Of a stretch of DNA of 64,000 nt, positions 33,987 through 42,519 are shown piece by piece; the stretch's first letter is position 1; every line of letters begins with the position of its first letter. The DNA is from Nitrososphaerota archaeon. GTDB lineage: Archaea; Thermoproteota; Nitrososphaeria; Nitrososphaerales; UBA183. The stretch lies in assembly GCA_029784825.1 (NCBI GenBank), contig JAFMAU010000005.1, positions 1-64,000 of the forward strand, in the 5' to 3' direction. The notes beneath the pieces were generated by a model. The model searched no databases. It had not been told where the DNA came from and saw nothing but the letters and a program-made list of their open reading frames with translations. The translations under genes and the position numbers were made by a program.

Positions 33987-34429
33987 TCATGCTTCCCCAA
34001 GCGTCCTTCGCTTGATCCCATACCTGTTCATCAACCTCAAGACCCACGAGTCGCTTGCCTGCAACCGTCGCCCGATCTCGCTCAAGCTCTTTGTTCTGTC
34101 CAGTACAACCGACGCAGGGTTTGTTCGTCAGGCAGAAGGTGCTTTCGCAGAAGTAAACTGGTCTCTTCTCTGGATCTCAAAGCGATAGTCCCACTCTTCC
34201 TAATCCATCTTGCGACACTTCGGCGACTGAAACCCGTCACACCCGCCACCTGATGAGTCGACAACTCCCGGGACAAGCACAGATTGGCGAGTCCATCATC
34301 AGTCGGCCTACTGCGGATTGGACCCTGCGTCAATGAACCGCGCGGAAGCGGCTTTGGAGGAGCCTTGCACGTCAACAATAATGACGGAGGTACGCGGGAC
34401 ATATAATCTGGATATGGGTTTCGAACCAT
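33987..34429 (-). pseudogene. Broken helix-turn-helix protein gene
   Basis: The minus strand carries LANLCLSRELSTHQVAGVTGFSRRSVARWIRKSG and then LLLRKHLLPDEQTLRRLYWTEQ in one frame. In a shifted frame it continues KSLSEIGRRLQASDSWVLRLMNRYGIKRRTLGEA. Together these look like two homeodomain-like repeats of the type used by transposon or recombinase regulators. The break is near 34086-34096. A stop falls right after the shift in the first frame. The start is uncertain. Confidence 0.55.
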
Positions 34430-34485
34430 TAAGATTGGGAGAAAAGCGAAGGTGTTCTTGCAAGGGGCGTCCCCGCTCCATGTAA

Positions 34486-34602
34486 GGCGCGACTGGAGAC
34501 CTGATCGAACGCGTGGCGAAGAAGATGATCGAGGAGGGGAAGATAAGGGCCGACCGAGCGGCGGAGCTAGTTAAGGAGCTCTCCAAGGCGCAGAAGAGGT
34601 AG
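34486..34602 (+). pseudogene. C-terminal stub of a second HMG-CoA reductase
   Basis: A frame after a TAA at 34483 reads about ATGDLIERVAKKMIEEGKIRADRAAELVKELSKAQKR and then TAG. It aligns with the last 37 residues of the intact reductase (GELVDVVATKMIEEKRIRFDRAKELVEELSKKKR) with many conservative changes. It therefore comes from an old duplicate, not a recent copy. The rest of the duplicate is gone; a broken HTH gene lies between. Confidence 0.75.
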
Positions 34603-34652
34603 CCACAATCATCCCCAATTCCTAAAAGCGCTCCGCAAAGGCCAGGCGGGAG

Positions 34653-35444
34653 TTGGAGACCGAACCCCGGGCTGCCTGGTCCATCGCTCCAAGGAGCAGG
34701 GTCCTGTTAGTCGCGGCCTTCGCCCTCCTCGTGGTCGGTTTCCTCCAAGCTACCGATTTGATCGAGCTCCCCTTCGGGACTTGGTTCTCCTTGGCCAGCG
34801 GTTCCCTCCTGTCTTCTTCGACGCTGAACACTTTCATGACAAGCTACGGTTACGCGAGCGTCTTCGCCCTGATGGCCCTTGAGAGCGCTTCGCTCCCGAT
34901 CCCAAGCGAAGTCGTGCTGCCCCTTGCGGGGTACTTCGTCCATATCGGAGTCCTGGACTACTGGGGGGTGGTGGCCGTGAGCACGGTCGCTAGCCTCGCT
35001 GGCGCCCTCGTGGACTACTTCCTGGCCTTCTGGCTGGGGAGGCCCTTCGCGGTCGCGCTGCTGAAGCTCTTCAAGCTGCACAGGAACTCGCTCGACAGGG
35101 CGGAAGCCTGGTTCGGACGGTCGGCCCAATGGACGGTATTCGCAGCAAGGTTCGTCCCAGGACTCAGGACGATAATCTCCCTTCCTGCGGGGCTGTTCGA
35201 GATGAACGTCTGGCGGTTCGTCCTGATGACGGTCGCAGGATGCTTCGCATGGTCGGCGATCCTGGTCTATGCGGGGGTCCTCGCCGGATCGGCTTCGACT
35301 TCGACCTTCGCTACTTCGGCTGCCGTCATCGATGGCCTGTCGGGACTGGTCGCGGCGATGTCTGCGGCGTACATTCTCTATTACTTCTACGCGACCATGC
35401 GGGCCAGCGCCAGGCAGCCTAACCCTTCATCATCGGTATCTTGA
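34653..35444 (+). CDS. DedA-family membrane protein (VTT domain)
   Basis: The 263 residues have about five to six hydrophobic segments. The DedA features are [25 protein letters not shown] and [31 protein letters not shown]. DedA proteins are implicated in lipid scrambling and membrane homeostasis. An extra N-terminal helix is present. Start TTG 34653 is about 29 bp from a CTAAAAG element. It overlaps the end of hutU by 26 bp, tail to tail. Confidence 0.85.
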   Translation: METEPRAAWSIAPRSRVLLVAAFALLVVGFLQATDLIELPFGTWFSLASGSLLSSSTLNTFMTSYGYASVFALMALESASLPIPSEVVLPLAGYFVHIGVLDYWGVVAVSTVASLAGALVDYFLAFWLGRPFAVALLKLFKLHRNSLDRAEAWFGRSAQWTVFAARFVPGLRTIISLPAGLFEMNVWRFVLMTVAGCFAWSAILVYAGVLAGSASTSTFATSAAVIDGLSGLVAAMSAAYILYYFYATMRASARQPNPSSSVS

Positions 35445-37074
35445 CGCCCTTCGCCTTGGCCGTCCTGATGGCTTCTTCGTAGCCAGCGTCCGCGTGCCTT
35501 GCAACGCCCAGACCGGGGTCGTTGGTCAGGGCTGTCGCAATCCTGGCCTCGGCTTCCCGGGTGCCGTCTGCCAGCACGGCTAGTCCAGCGTGTATGGAGT
35601 ATCCTATCCCAACCCCGCCGCCATGGTGGACCGAGACCCAGGACGCTCCTGAGACAGCGTTCAGGAGCGCGTTGAGGACTGGCCAGTCGGCTATGGCGTC
35701 CGACCCGTCCTTCATTCCCTCTGTTTCTCGATAGGGAGAGGCGACCGATCCGGAGTCGAGGTGGTCTCTTCCGATTATGACAGGCGCGGAAATCGTGCCC
35801 TTCCTGACCATGTCGTTGATGATCTTGCCGAACCTCGCCCGTTCCCCGTAGCCCAGCCAGCAGACTCTCGATGGGAGGCCCTGGAACTGCACCATGTCGT
35901 GGGCCTTCCTGATCCAGCGCACGAGGGAACGGTTCCCTGCGAACGCGTCCAGGACTGCCTCGTCCGTGGCATAGATGTCATCGGGATTCCCTGAAAGGGC
36001 GGCCCAGCGGAACGGACCCCTTCCTTCGCAGAAGAGCGGCCTGATGTATTCGGGGACGAACCCGGGGATCCTGAACGGGTCTTCAACCCCCGCTTCGCTC
36101 GCGATCTTCCGGATGTTGTTACCATACTCGAAGGCGACGGCCCCCTTCGCCTGGAACTGCAGCATCGCCTTCACGTGCTTCGCTATGGAAGCCATGGACC
36201 GGGCGAGGTAGCCCTTGGGATCCGATTCCCTCAGGCCCGCGGCCTCCTTCACGGACAGCCCCTCTGGTATGTAACCCGCGAGGGGATCGTGGGCCGCGGT
36301 CTGGTCTGTGAGGATGTCGGGACGGAATCCTCGTCTGGCCAGCTCAGGCAACACTGCGGCCGAGTTTCCAAGGAGCCCGACCGAGAGGGGCTTCCCTTCT
36401 CTGGACGCTTCCTTCACCATGGCCACCGCCTCATCGGTGTCCTCGAGCATGACGTCGCAGTACTTCTTGTCGAGACGGCGTTGGATTGCGTTCCTGTCCG
36501 CTTCAACTACCAGCGCGACCCCGTCGTTCATGGTCACGGCGAGCGGCTGAGCCCCTCCCATTTCCCCGAGCCCTGAAGTGAGCACCACCCTCCCCTTCAG
36601 GGAACCGCCGAAATGCTTGGAGGCAACGGCAGCTAGTGTCTCGTAGGTCCCCTGGAGAATCCCCTGGGTCCCGATGTACATCCAGCTCCCTGCCGTCATC
36701 TGCCCGAACATCGTGAGCCCGCGCTCCTCGAGCTCCCGGAAGTAGCCCCAGTCCGCCCACTTCGGGACTATCATGGCGTTGGAGATGAGGACGCGCGGAG
36801 CAGACGGGGTCGTCTTGAAGATCCCTACCGGCTTCCCGGACTGTATAAGCAGCGTCTCGTCGTTCCCGAGGGTCTTCAGCGACTTCACGATGGCGTCGAA
36901 GGCTTCCCACGACCGGGCGGCCCGGCCGGTCCCCCCGTAGACGATCAGATGCTCAGGGTCCTTCGCCACCTCAGGGTCAAGGTTGTTCATGAGCATCCTG
37001 AGGGCTGCTTCCTGATGCCAGCTCTTGCAGGAGATTTCAGGGCCCCTCGGCGCCCTCACCAGGTGCTTCTGCAC
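35419..37074 (-). CDS. hutU: Urocanate hydratase
   Basis: The 551-residue enzyme adds water to urocanate to give imidazolone propionate, the second step of histidine breakdown. It has [23 protein letters not shown], the NAD-binding [12 protein letters not shown], and [16 protein letters not shown] 37074 is used because a CTTAAATC element at 37097-37104 would start the transcript there and the protein then begins like other HutU ([10 protein letters not shown]). It is divergent from hutI across a short shared promoter region. Confidence 0.95.
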   Translation of the reverse strand: MQKHLVRAPRGPEISCKSWHQEAALRMLMNNLDPEVAKDPEHLIVYGGTGRAARSWEAFDAIVKSLKTLGNDETLLIQSGKPVGIFKTTPSAPRVLISNAMIVPKWADWGYFRELEERGLTMFGQMTAGSWMYIGTQGILQGTYETLAAVASKHFGGSLKGRVVLTSGLGEMGGAQPLAVTMNDGVALVVEADRNAIQRRLDKKYCDVMLEDTDEAVAMVKEASREGKPLSVGLLGNSAAVLPELARRGFRPDILTDQTAAHDPLAGYIPEGLSVKEAAGLRESDPKGYLARSMASIAKHVKAMLQFQAKGAVAFEYGNNIRKIASEAGVEDPFRIPGFVPEYIRPLFCEGRGPFRWAALSGNPDDIYATDEAVLDAFAGNRSLVRWIRKAHDMVQFQGLPSRVCWLGYGERARFGKIINDMVRKGTISAPVIIGRDHLDSGSVASPYRETEGMKDGSDAIADWPVLNALLNAVSGASWVSVHHGGGVGIGYSIHAGLAVLADGTREAEARIATALTNDPGLGVARHADAGYEEAIRTAKAKGVKIPMMKG

Positions 37075-37154
37075 ATGGGTTGATACCCACGCTCTCGATT
37101 TAAGACTTCGACACCGGCCTGACAAGGCTTATCACGATTCCCGCGGAGCTGCAT

Positions 37155-38405
37155 GTGGGGATTTCTGTGCCTGACCTCGCGCTGGTCAATGCGGGCGAGC
37201 TCGTGACATGCTCGGGCGCAGGCCAGACGGCGGAGGAACGGCTCGGAATCATCGAGGACGGCGCGCTTTTGGCCGACGGCGGCAGGGTAGTCTGGGTCGG
37301 AACCACAAGGGAGCTTAGGCGGAAGTCACTGGGGAAGACGAGACGCACGGTAGACGCCCAGGGTGCCCTCGTCACCCCCGGGTTCGTGGACCCCCACACG
37401 CACCTGGCGTTCGCCGGAAGCCGAGAGGAAGAACTCGAACGGAAGTCCGCGGGGGAGAGCTACACCTCGATACTGGCAAGCGGCGGGGGGATCCAGAAGA
37501 CGATAAGGGACACCAGGGCGTCGTCGGCGGGCAGGATAGCTTCCGAGTCGATGGAGAGGCTCGCACAGCTGGTGGCCAACGGAGTGACCGCCGTGGAGGT
37601 CAAGACAGGCTATGGCCAGAATACGAAGGAAGAGCTGAAGATGCTCGACGCCATCGGGAAGATTGCAAAGGCCACCGACGCGGAAGTCGTGCCCACTTTC
37701 CTTGGCCTGCACGCCAGGCCCCCCGAGTTCGAGGATAACGGGGTCTTCATCGAACGCACGATCAGGGAGACTCTGCCTGCGGTCGCCAGGGCGCGGGTCC
37801 GGCCCGCATTCTCCGATTGCTTCTGCGAAGAGGGGGTCTTTTCACGCGAAGAGTGTTTGAGGTATCTCCGATGCTCCCGCGAAGCGGGTCTCCCGCTCAA
37901 GATCCACGCCGACGAATTCTCGGACTCGGGTGGGGCATCTCTGTCCGCGGAGCTTGGCTGTGTTTCGGCCGACCACCTTGGGAGGAGCGACCTCGCGGGG
38001 GTCGAAAAGATGGCCAAGGCGGGCGTCGTCGCAGTACTGCTCCCAGGGACTTCCCTCTACTCGTCGATTCCCTTCGCCGACGCCCGAGGAATCATGAAGA
38101 CGGGCTGTGCCGTCGCCCTCGGGACTGACCTCAGCCCGAACTCGTGGGTGGAGTCCCCGCAGGTGGTGATGAGCCTGGCCTGCACCGGTCTGGGAATGAC
38201 CCCGGCTCAGGCCCTGCTCGGCTTTACGACATGCGCGGCGAAGGCCATTTCACGCAACGAGCTCGGGTCCCTGGCCGTCGGATCGTCGGCAGATTTCGCC
38301 ATCCATGCGTTGCCGAGTTTCAGGTTCATCCCTTACCGCCTGGGAGGTCGTTACGTCCGAAGAGTCTTCAGGCGGGGGAGAGAAGTGCGTTCGATGCCAG
38401 GCTAG
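37155..38405 (+). CDS. hutI: Imidazolonepropionase
   Basis: The 416-residue amidohydrolase opens the imidazolone ring to formimidoylglutamate. VDPHTHLAFAGSREEE gives the HxH metal pair, followed by VEVKTGYG, LKIHADEFSDSG and ALGTDLSPNS with the other metal and catalytic residues. The GTG start is about 27 bp from a CTTATC element. The following hutH gene converges on it with a 4-bp overlap. Confidence 0.95.
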   Translation: MGISVPDLALVNAGELVTCSGAGQTAEERLGIIEDGALLADGGRVVWVGTTRELRRKSLGKTRRTVDAQGALVTPGFVDPHTHLAFAGSREEELERKSAGESYTSILASGGGIQKTIRDTRASSAGRIASESMERLAQLVANGVTAVEVKTGYGQNTKEELKMLDAIGKIAKATDAEVVPTFLGLHARPPEFEDNGVFIERTIRETLPAVARARVRPAFSDCFCEEGVFSREECLRYLRCSREAGLPLKIHADEFSDSGGASLSAELGCVSADHLGRSDLAGVEKMAKAGVVAVLLPGTSLYSSIPFADARGIMKTGCAVALGTDLSPNSWVESPQVVMSLACTGLGMTPAQALLGFTTCAAKAISRNELGSLAVGSSADFAIHALPSFRFIPYRLGGRYVRRVFRRGREVRSMPG

Positions 38406-39877
38406 GGCAACCTGCCCGCGAGAAGCTCCTTCGCGAGCTTCTCCACTTCGGCTCCCTGCGCCCTGTCCCCCTTCAGAAGCGGGGAGCAGGCCCTTACGTA
38501 GGCACACGCCTTCCTGCCGTGTTCGGACACGCCGCTCTCATTCGCCCCCAAGATGTTCGACGCGCAGATGAGCTCGATTGCAAGGATGCGGGAGACGTTG
38601 GCCACCACGGCCAGGGCTTTCGTCCCCGCGTTGACGCCGTGGCTGGCATGGTCTTCGATTCCCCCTGACACGTTTGCAGGGTAGGACGACTCTGGGTAGA
38701 CGTTCTTCGCGTTGTCCGCAGCCAGTGCCGTCGCCGTATATTCGAGTATCATCAGGCCCGACTCCAGACCAGGCTTCGCCGCCATGTACTTCGACTCCGA
38801 GGAGGTCTTCGAAAGGAGGTAGTGGATCCTCGCTAGGGAGATGACCCCAAGGTAAGAGACCGCGATGGAGAGCAGGTCGAGGGCCATGGCGACCGGCTGG
38901 GCGTGGAAGTTCCCCCCGTGGAACACCGCCCCATCTTCCATCAGCACCGGGTTGTCCGAAACTGAGTTCATCTCGTTGACCGTCACCTTTTCGGCGAATC
39001 CGAGTGCATCCATCAGCGACCCGTGGACTTGGGGGACGCACCGTATGGAATAGGGGTCCTGCGGCACCGGTTCGGAGCGGATCCTCCTGCTTCCCTTCAG
39101 AAGGGACCGCAGTTCTCTCGCTACCGCCCTCTGTCCCGGGTCGAGCTTCACCCCGGCGAGCCGCTCGTCGAAAGGCTGGGAGCATGCGCGCAGGGCCTCG
39201 GCTGTGACCCCCACCGCGGAGTTGGCCGCCTTCAGCAGCACTTTCCCCCTGTGCGCAGTTATGCAGCCGAGAGCCGATGTGAAGGCAGTCCCGTTGATGA
39301 GAGAGAGCCCCTCCTTGGCGCCCAGCTTGACCGGTTTCAGCCTTGACGCGCCGAGCGCACCGCCCGAATCCGACAGCCTGCCCCGGCGGTACGCGCTCCC
39401 CTCCCCTATCATCGTCAGGGCCATGTGAGCGGACGGGACGAGGTCTCCAGAGGCGCCCAGCGACCCGAACATCGGGACGAAAGGGGTGACCCCCTCGTTC
39501 AACATTCCCACGATCAGCTCGGCGACCACACGCCGTGCCGCGCTGTTGCCGTTCAGGAGGCTGTTCAGGCGTATCAGCATGGCCGCCCTCACCACTTCGG
39601 CGGGGAGAGGATCACCGACCCCGGCGGAGTGGCTCCTGATCAGGTTGAGCTGGAGCTCGTCCAGGTTCTCGGGCCTGACCACTTTGTCCGAAAGCGACCC
39701 GAACCCCGTGTTGACGCCATAGACGACCTCTCCTCGCGTGAGCTTCCCTTCGAGCAGGCCCCGGAACTCGTCCATGCGCTTCAAGCTGGCAGGACTGGCT
39801 CTGACCCGGGCCCCCCCTTCGGCGACGTCGATTGCTGACTCCAGCGTAAGGGACCGTCCGTCTAGGGTGACGACCAT
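38402..39877 (-). CDS. hutH: Histidine ammonia-lyase
   Basis: The enzyme deaminates histidine to urocanate. GSLGASGDLVPSAHMAL contains the Ala-Ser-Gly triad (about 142-144) that cyclises to the MIO cofactor. VYGVNTGFGSL near the start, QDPYSIRC and KTSSESKYMAAKPGLESGLMI are conserved. ATG 39877 is favoured over 39916 because the family N-terminus (VVTLDGRSLTLE) begins there and the TTAAAAG element lies about 44 bp upstream. Confidence 0.95.
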   Translation of the reverse strand: MVVTLDGRSLTLESAIDVAEGGARVRASPASLKRMDEFRGLLEGKLTRGEVVYGVNTGFGSLSDKVVRPENLDELQLNLIRSHSAGVGDPLPAEVVRAAMLIRLNSLLNGNSAARRVVAELIVGMLNEGVTPFVPMFGSLGASGDLVPSAHMALTMIGEGSAYRRGRLSDSGGALGASRLKPVKLGAKEGLSLINGTAFTSALGCITAHRGKVLLKAANSAVGVTAEALRACSQPFDERLAGVKLDPGQRAVARELRSLLKGSRRIRSEPVPQDPYSIRCVPQVHGSLMDALGFAEKVTVNEMNSVSDNPVLMEDGAVFHGGNFHAQPVAMALDLLSIAVSYLGVISLARIHYLLSKTSSESKYMAAKPGLESGLMILEYTATALAADNAKNVYPESSYPANVSGGIEDHASHGVNAGTKALAVVANVSRILAIELICASNILGANESGVSEHGRKACAYVRACSPLLKGDRAQGAEVEKLAKELLAGRLP

Positions 39878-39914
39878 CGGTCCGACCCCTTCAAGGGACA
39901 GGTAGATAGCTCGC

Positions 39915-39926
39915 ATCCTTTTAACT
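39915..39926. promoter_or_regulatory. Shared TATA element between hutH and hutG
   Basis: CCTTTTAAC centred at about 39921 is 30 bp from the TTG of hutG (39951) and about 44 bp from the ATG of hutH (39877), so both genes can be driven from one A/T-rich core. Joint control of the two histidine-degradation genes would follow. Confidence 0.5.
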
Positions 39927-39950
39927 CGACTCCCCCGACGACCTCAGGGA

Positions 39951-40913
39951 TTGAGGAAGCCATCGGACTATCCCGCCCCGAGCTACCAAGATCCTAACGA
40001 CAGGAGGCTCGTCCAAATCATCAGGGGAGCGAAGCGGGCCGAGGCCGGCGCGGTGAACATCCTGGGTGTCCCTTTTGACGGGGCGGTGCTTGGGAGGAAG
40101 GGGGCGGCCGAGGGCCCCGCTGCAATACGCGAGTCGATGGGAGGCTTCTCGAACTACAGCCTCGAGCTGGGTGTCGGCCTGGAAGGCGCCAGAATCTGCG
40201 ACCTGGGAGACCTTGTCGTCGAGAACGCGGACGTGAGAAAGGCGCATGCGCAGATCGAAGGAGAAGTGATTGACGACCTCCGCAGGGACTCGTTGCTGGT
40301 CATTTTGGGAGGGGACAACAGCGTCTCGTTCCCGGCGCTGAAGGCAGCTTCGAAGGCCTTTGGGAGACTTGGCCTCATCGTCATTGACTCCCATCTGGAC
40401 ATCAGGGGGAAGATCAGGGGAAAGCCCACGAGCGGTTCGTCGTATGGCCTGGCAATCGAGGGCGGCCTTGTGGACCCCAAGAACGTGGTAGAAATCGGGG
40501 CGCATGGGTTCCTCAATTCGGAGGTCTACGTCAAAAGAGCGGAGAAGCTAGGCATCGGCCTGATCTCTGCTGAGGATTTGAGCCGGAGGGGTCCCAAGGC
40601 TGTGTCGCGCGAAGCGTCCGCGGCGGCGTCTAGGAAGACGGACGCGGTCTACGTCAGCTTCGACCTCGACGCCGTCGACCTGTCACAGGTGTCAGGGGTG
40701 AGCGCGCCCAGCGCTGGGGGGATGTGGGCAAGGGACGCTTTCACCCTGCTCTACGAAATTGCAAGGGAAAGAAAGGTGAAGTGCGCCGACATAGTGGAGC
40801 TCGCACCTTCGTTGGACCCGTCTGGGAGCTCCCAGAGGGTCGCAGCGGCGTCGTTGGTCCACCTTGTCGGCGGGTACCGGGCGAGGACGAAGCCAGGACG
40901 GCCTAGCCATTAG
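39951..40913 (+). CDS. hutG: Ureohydrolase-family protein, probable formimidoylglutamase
   Basis: The 320 residues follow the arginase/agmatinase fold: LGVPFDGAVLGRKGAAEGP, LGGDNSVSFPAL, VIDSHLDIRG (D146, H148, D150) and VSFDLDAVD (D238, D240). In arginases the first motif is GGDHS, whose His binds one of the two Mn ions; here it is Asn123. Position beside hutH, hutU and hutI supports formimidoylglutamate hydrolysis to glutamate and formamide. A different guanidino-substrate cannot be excluded. The start is TTG, probably leaderless. A tRNA-Gly follows six bases later on the other strand. Confidence 0.85.
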   Translation: MRKPSDYPAPSYQDPNDRRLVQIIRGAKRAEAGAVNILGVPFDGAVLGRKGAAEGPAAIRESMGGFSNYSLELGVGLEGARICDLGDLVVENADVRKAHAQIEGEVIDDLRRDSLLVILGGDNSVSFPALKAASKAFGRLGLIVIDSHLDIRGKIRGKPTSGSSYGLAIEGGLVDPKNVVEIGAHGFLNSEVYVKRAEKLGIGLISAEDLSRRGPKAVSREASAAASRKTDAVYVSFDLDAVDLSQVSGVSAPSAGGMWARDAFTLLYEIARERKVKCADIVELAPSLDPSGSSQRVAAASLVHLVGGYRARTKPGRPSH

Positions 40914-40918
40914 CAGAA

Positions 40919-41019
40919 TGGTGCGGTGGCCGGGATTTGAATTCTCGAGTCATTTTCATGACTTCCCGAGTTAGTAGCGTGGCAGGCTACTGTCCTGGAC
41001 CAGGCTAGACGACCACCGC
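40919..41019 (-). tRNA. tRNA-Gly(GCC) with an insert in the T arm
   Basis: Acceptor GCGGTGG/CCACCGC, D arm GTCT-GGAC, and anticodon arm GTAGC-CTGCCAC-GCTAC with anticodon GCC. CCA is encoded (40919-40921). The T stem TCGGG and its partner CCCGG are separated by TTCAAAT plus 23 extra nt (40942-40964) that hold AGTCAT-GAAA-ATGACT, a perfect hairpin with a GAAA tetraloop. The insert sits at about position 53/54. Confidence 0.85.
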
Positions 41020-41068
41020 TCGTTTCAAGTCGCGTGATTATGGATGTTAAAAGGTTGCGGCCCCTCTT

Positions 41069-41398
41069 TCAGCCGACCCTCGTCCCTATGGAAATCTCTC
41101 GGTCAGGGGACACGAGCGACAGCTCGCCTTCGTTGAACGCAGCCAACAGCATGCATTCGGACATGACTCCTGCGACAGCCTTCGGCTCGAGGTTTACGAC
41201 CGCCACCACGATCTTGCCCATCAGCTCGTCCTTGCTGTACCTGTCCTTGATTCCCGCCGCGCACTGCTTGCTTACGCCGTTCCCGAAGTCCACTATCAGC
41301 TTGTAGATGGGCTTCCGGGCCACAGGGATGTCTTCCACGGACACAATCTTCCCCACCTTCATCTCGACCTTGGCGAAGTCCGCAATCGAGATGGACAA
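41069..41398 (-). CDS. tRNA-binding-domain protein (CsaA-like)
   Basis: The 109 residues form the OB-fold tRNA-binding domain: ADFAKVEMKVGKIVSVEDIPVARKPIYKLIVDFG, then KQCAAGIKDRY, VAVVNLEPK and MLLAAF. It is the stand-alone form found as CsaA or as the extra domain of methionyl-tRNA synthetase. The start is TTG, with GGTTAAAG about 30 bp upstream on the correct strand; an upstream frame extension runs into the tRNA region and was discarded. Confidence 0.85.
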   Translation of the reverse strand: MSISIADFAKVEMKVGKIVSVEDIPVARKPIYKLIVDFGNGVSKQCAAGIKDRYSKDELMGKIVVAVVNLEPKAVAGVMSECMLLAAFNEGELSLVSPDREISIGTRVG

Positions 41399-41460
41399 CC
41401 TGAACTTCGGTGGTTTGGAACCAAGGGTTAAAGAATGCTGACCTGCGAGGCGCCGAACAC

Positions 41461-41563
41461 GGGCCGGTCGTCTAGTCTGGTAGGATACTGCTGATCGCGT
41501 CCAATCCCTTGGCAAAGAAATCCAGACTGGGAGAGGTCGGGGGTTCGAATCCCCCCCGGTCCA
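41461..41563 (+). tRNA. tRNA-Ala(GGC) with two introns
   Basis: Acceptor GGGCCGG/CCGGTCC (G3-U70) and T arm GGGGG-TTCGAAT-CCCCC match the tRNA-Ala(TGC) at 29709. Twenty-nine nt are extra. Removing 16 nt (about 41490-41505) at 28/29 and 13 nt (41515-41527) at 37/38 gives stem CTCCC/GGGAG and loop TTGGCAT, with anticodon GGC. A T5 run follows the gene and may end transcription. The identity rests on the G3-U70 pair and this folding. Confidence 0.75.
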
Positions 41564-41589
41564 CTTTTTGACGCGTGCAGCGGCTAAGC

Positions 41590-42519
41590 TCAGTGAACTT
41601 TGTCGCCCTGAGAAGTCTTGACTATCTCCCTGTACCCGGCGTAGATGCTCCCCAGACCGATTACCCCCACCGTGAGAAGGACCAGGACTGTGTCGACCCC
41701 TATGGAGTCTAGGTTCGGTATTGGGCTTCCGGTGCTGATTGCGATGGTGTCCAAGAAAGGAAATGCGACTATTAGCCCGCCTATTATCGAGAACGCGAGC
41801 CCTCCGAGATAGAGGGTCCTGGCAGCCGCGGACCTGCCCACGTACTTGATTTGGGCGATTGTGAGGTTCTTGATTCGCATGATATTGGCGAACACAGATC
41901 CGAGGATGATCTGCATTATCATTGTCCCAATCCCGAAAGAAGTCCCGACCAGCCCCGCAAAGAAGACGTTCGGCATCTGGGGGGCAAGGATGAAGACGAT
42001 CACGCTAGCGTAAGCGCCCAGACCCCATCCAGCGATGAAGCCGTGGGCCGTCGCGAGCTTCAGCGGCACCGGCTTGAGGCTCTCCATTGATTCGTGCATC
42101 GGGACCCTTTCCGCTGCCGACGTATGGTGGTCCTTGGCTCCCAAGAAGCGGTCCAAGGGGATATGGATGTCCGTGCCCTTGAGGAGGTAGTAGCCTGCAA
42201 GCAGCATGCCGACTCCCACGAGCATGTACACGTAGCCGTCGAGGTTGTACGCCTGATAGATTGCGGCTAGCCCAGCGAAACCGAGGCCTGCGAGGATGGT
42301 CCTCTGGATCGTGAATCCGCTGGAAAACATTAGCCCGGCTTTCATCCCGCCCTTCGAGCTGTAGCTCCCGATGGAGTAGCTGAAGGTTATGGGCCAGGTG
42401 TGCTCGTCTGGGGTGAGACCATGAAGCATCCCTAGGAGCATGGCGATTCCAAGGATTGCCGGGACGGCGAGTCCCTGAGAAGGATGCAGGAGGGAGTTCA
42501 GGTCAAACATGCTTTGCAC
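41590..42519 (-). CDS. Multi-span membrane transporter under DtxR control (NiCoT/RcnA-like)
   Basis: The 309 residues have seven to eight membrane segments. The N-terminal GIAMLLGMLHGLTPDEHTWPITF carries the HG...DH-type histidine/aspartate motif of Ni/Co permeases. A second segment has ATAHGFIAGWGLGAYAS. A His-rich loop (GAKDHHTSAAERVPMHES) lies between. It overlaps the end of the metal-regulator gene by 17 bp, so they are co-transcribed and share the operator upstream. The metal is unknown, with Fe, Mn or Ni possible. Confidence 0.7.
   Translation of the reverse strand: MQSMFDLNSLLHPSQGLAVPAILGIAMLLGMLHGLTPDEHTWPITFSYSIGSYSSKGGMKAGLMFSSGFTIQRTILAGLGFAGLAAIYQAYNLDGYVYMLVGVGMLLAGYYLLKGTDIHIPLDRFLGAKDHHTSAAERVPMHESMESLKPVPLKLATAHGFIAGWGLGAYASVIVFILAPQMPNVFFAGLVGTSFGIGTMIMQIILGSVFANIMRIKNLTIAQIKYVGRSAAARTLYLGGLAFSIIGGLIVAFPFLDTIAISTGSPIPNLDSIGVDTVLVLLTVGVIGLGSIYAGYREIVKTSQGDKVH

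Noticed and set aside
33541..34047. 168-residue minus-strand frame across the end of HMG-CoA reductase
   Set aside because: It lies opposite the conserved reductase and matches nothing; only its upstream neighbour region carries HTH-like coding potential in another frame.
33976..34652. Intact insertion sequence in the HMG-CoA reductase scar
   Set aside because: No transposase catalytic motif, no terminal inverted repeats and no clear target duplication were seen; only a broken HTH gene remains.
41461..41563. Reading this gene as tRNA-Pro(TGG)
   Set aside because: It would put C at position 37, where Pro tRNAs have G, and it has the alanine-specific G3-U70 pair.
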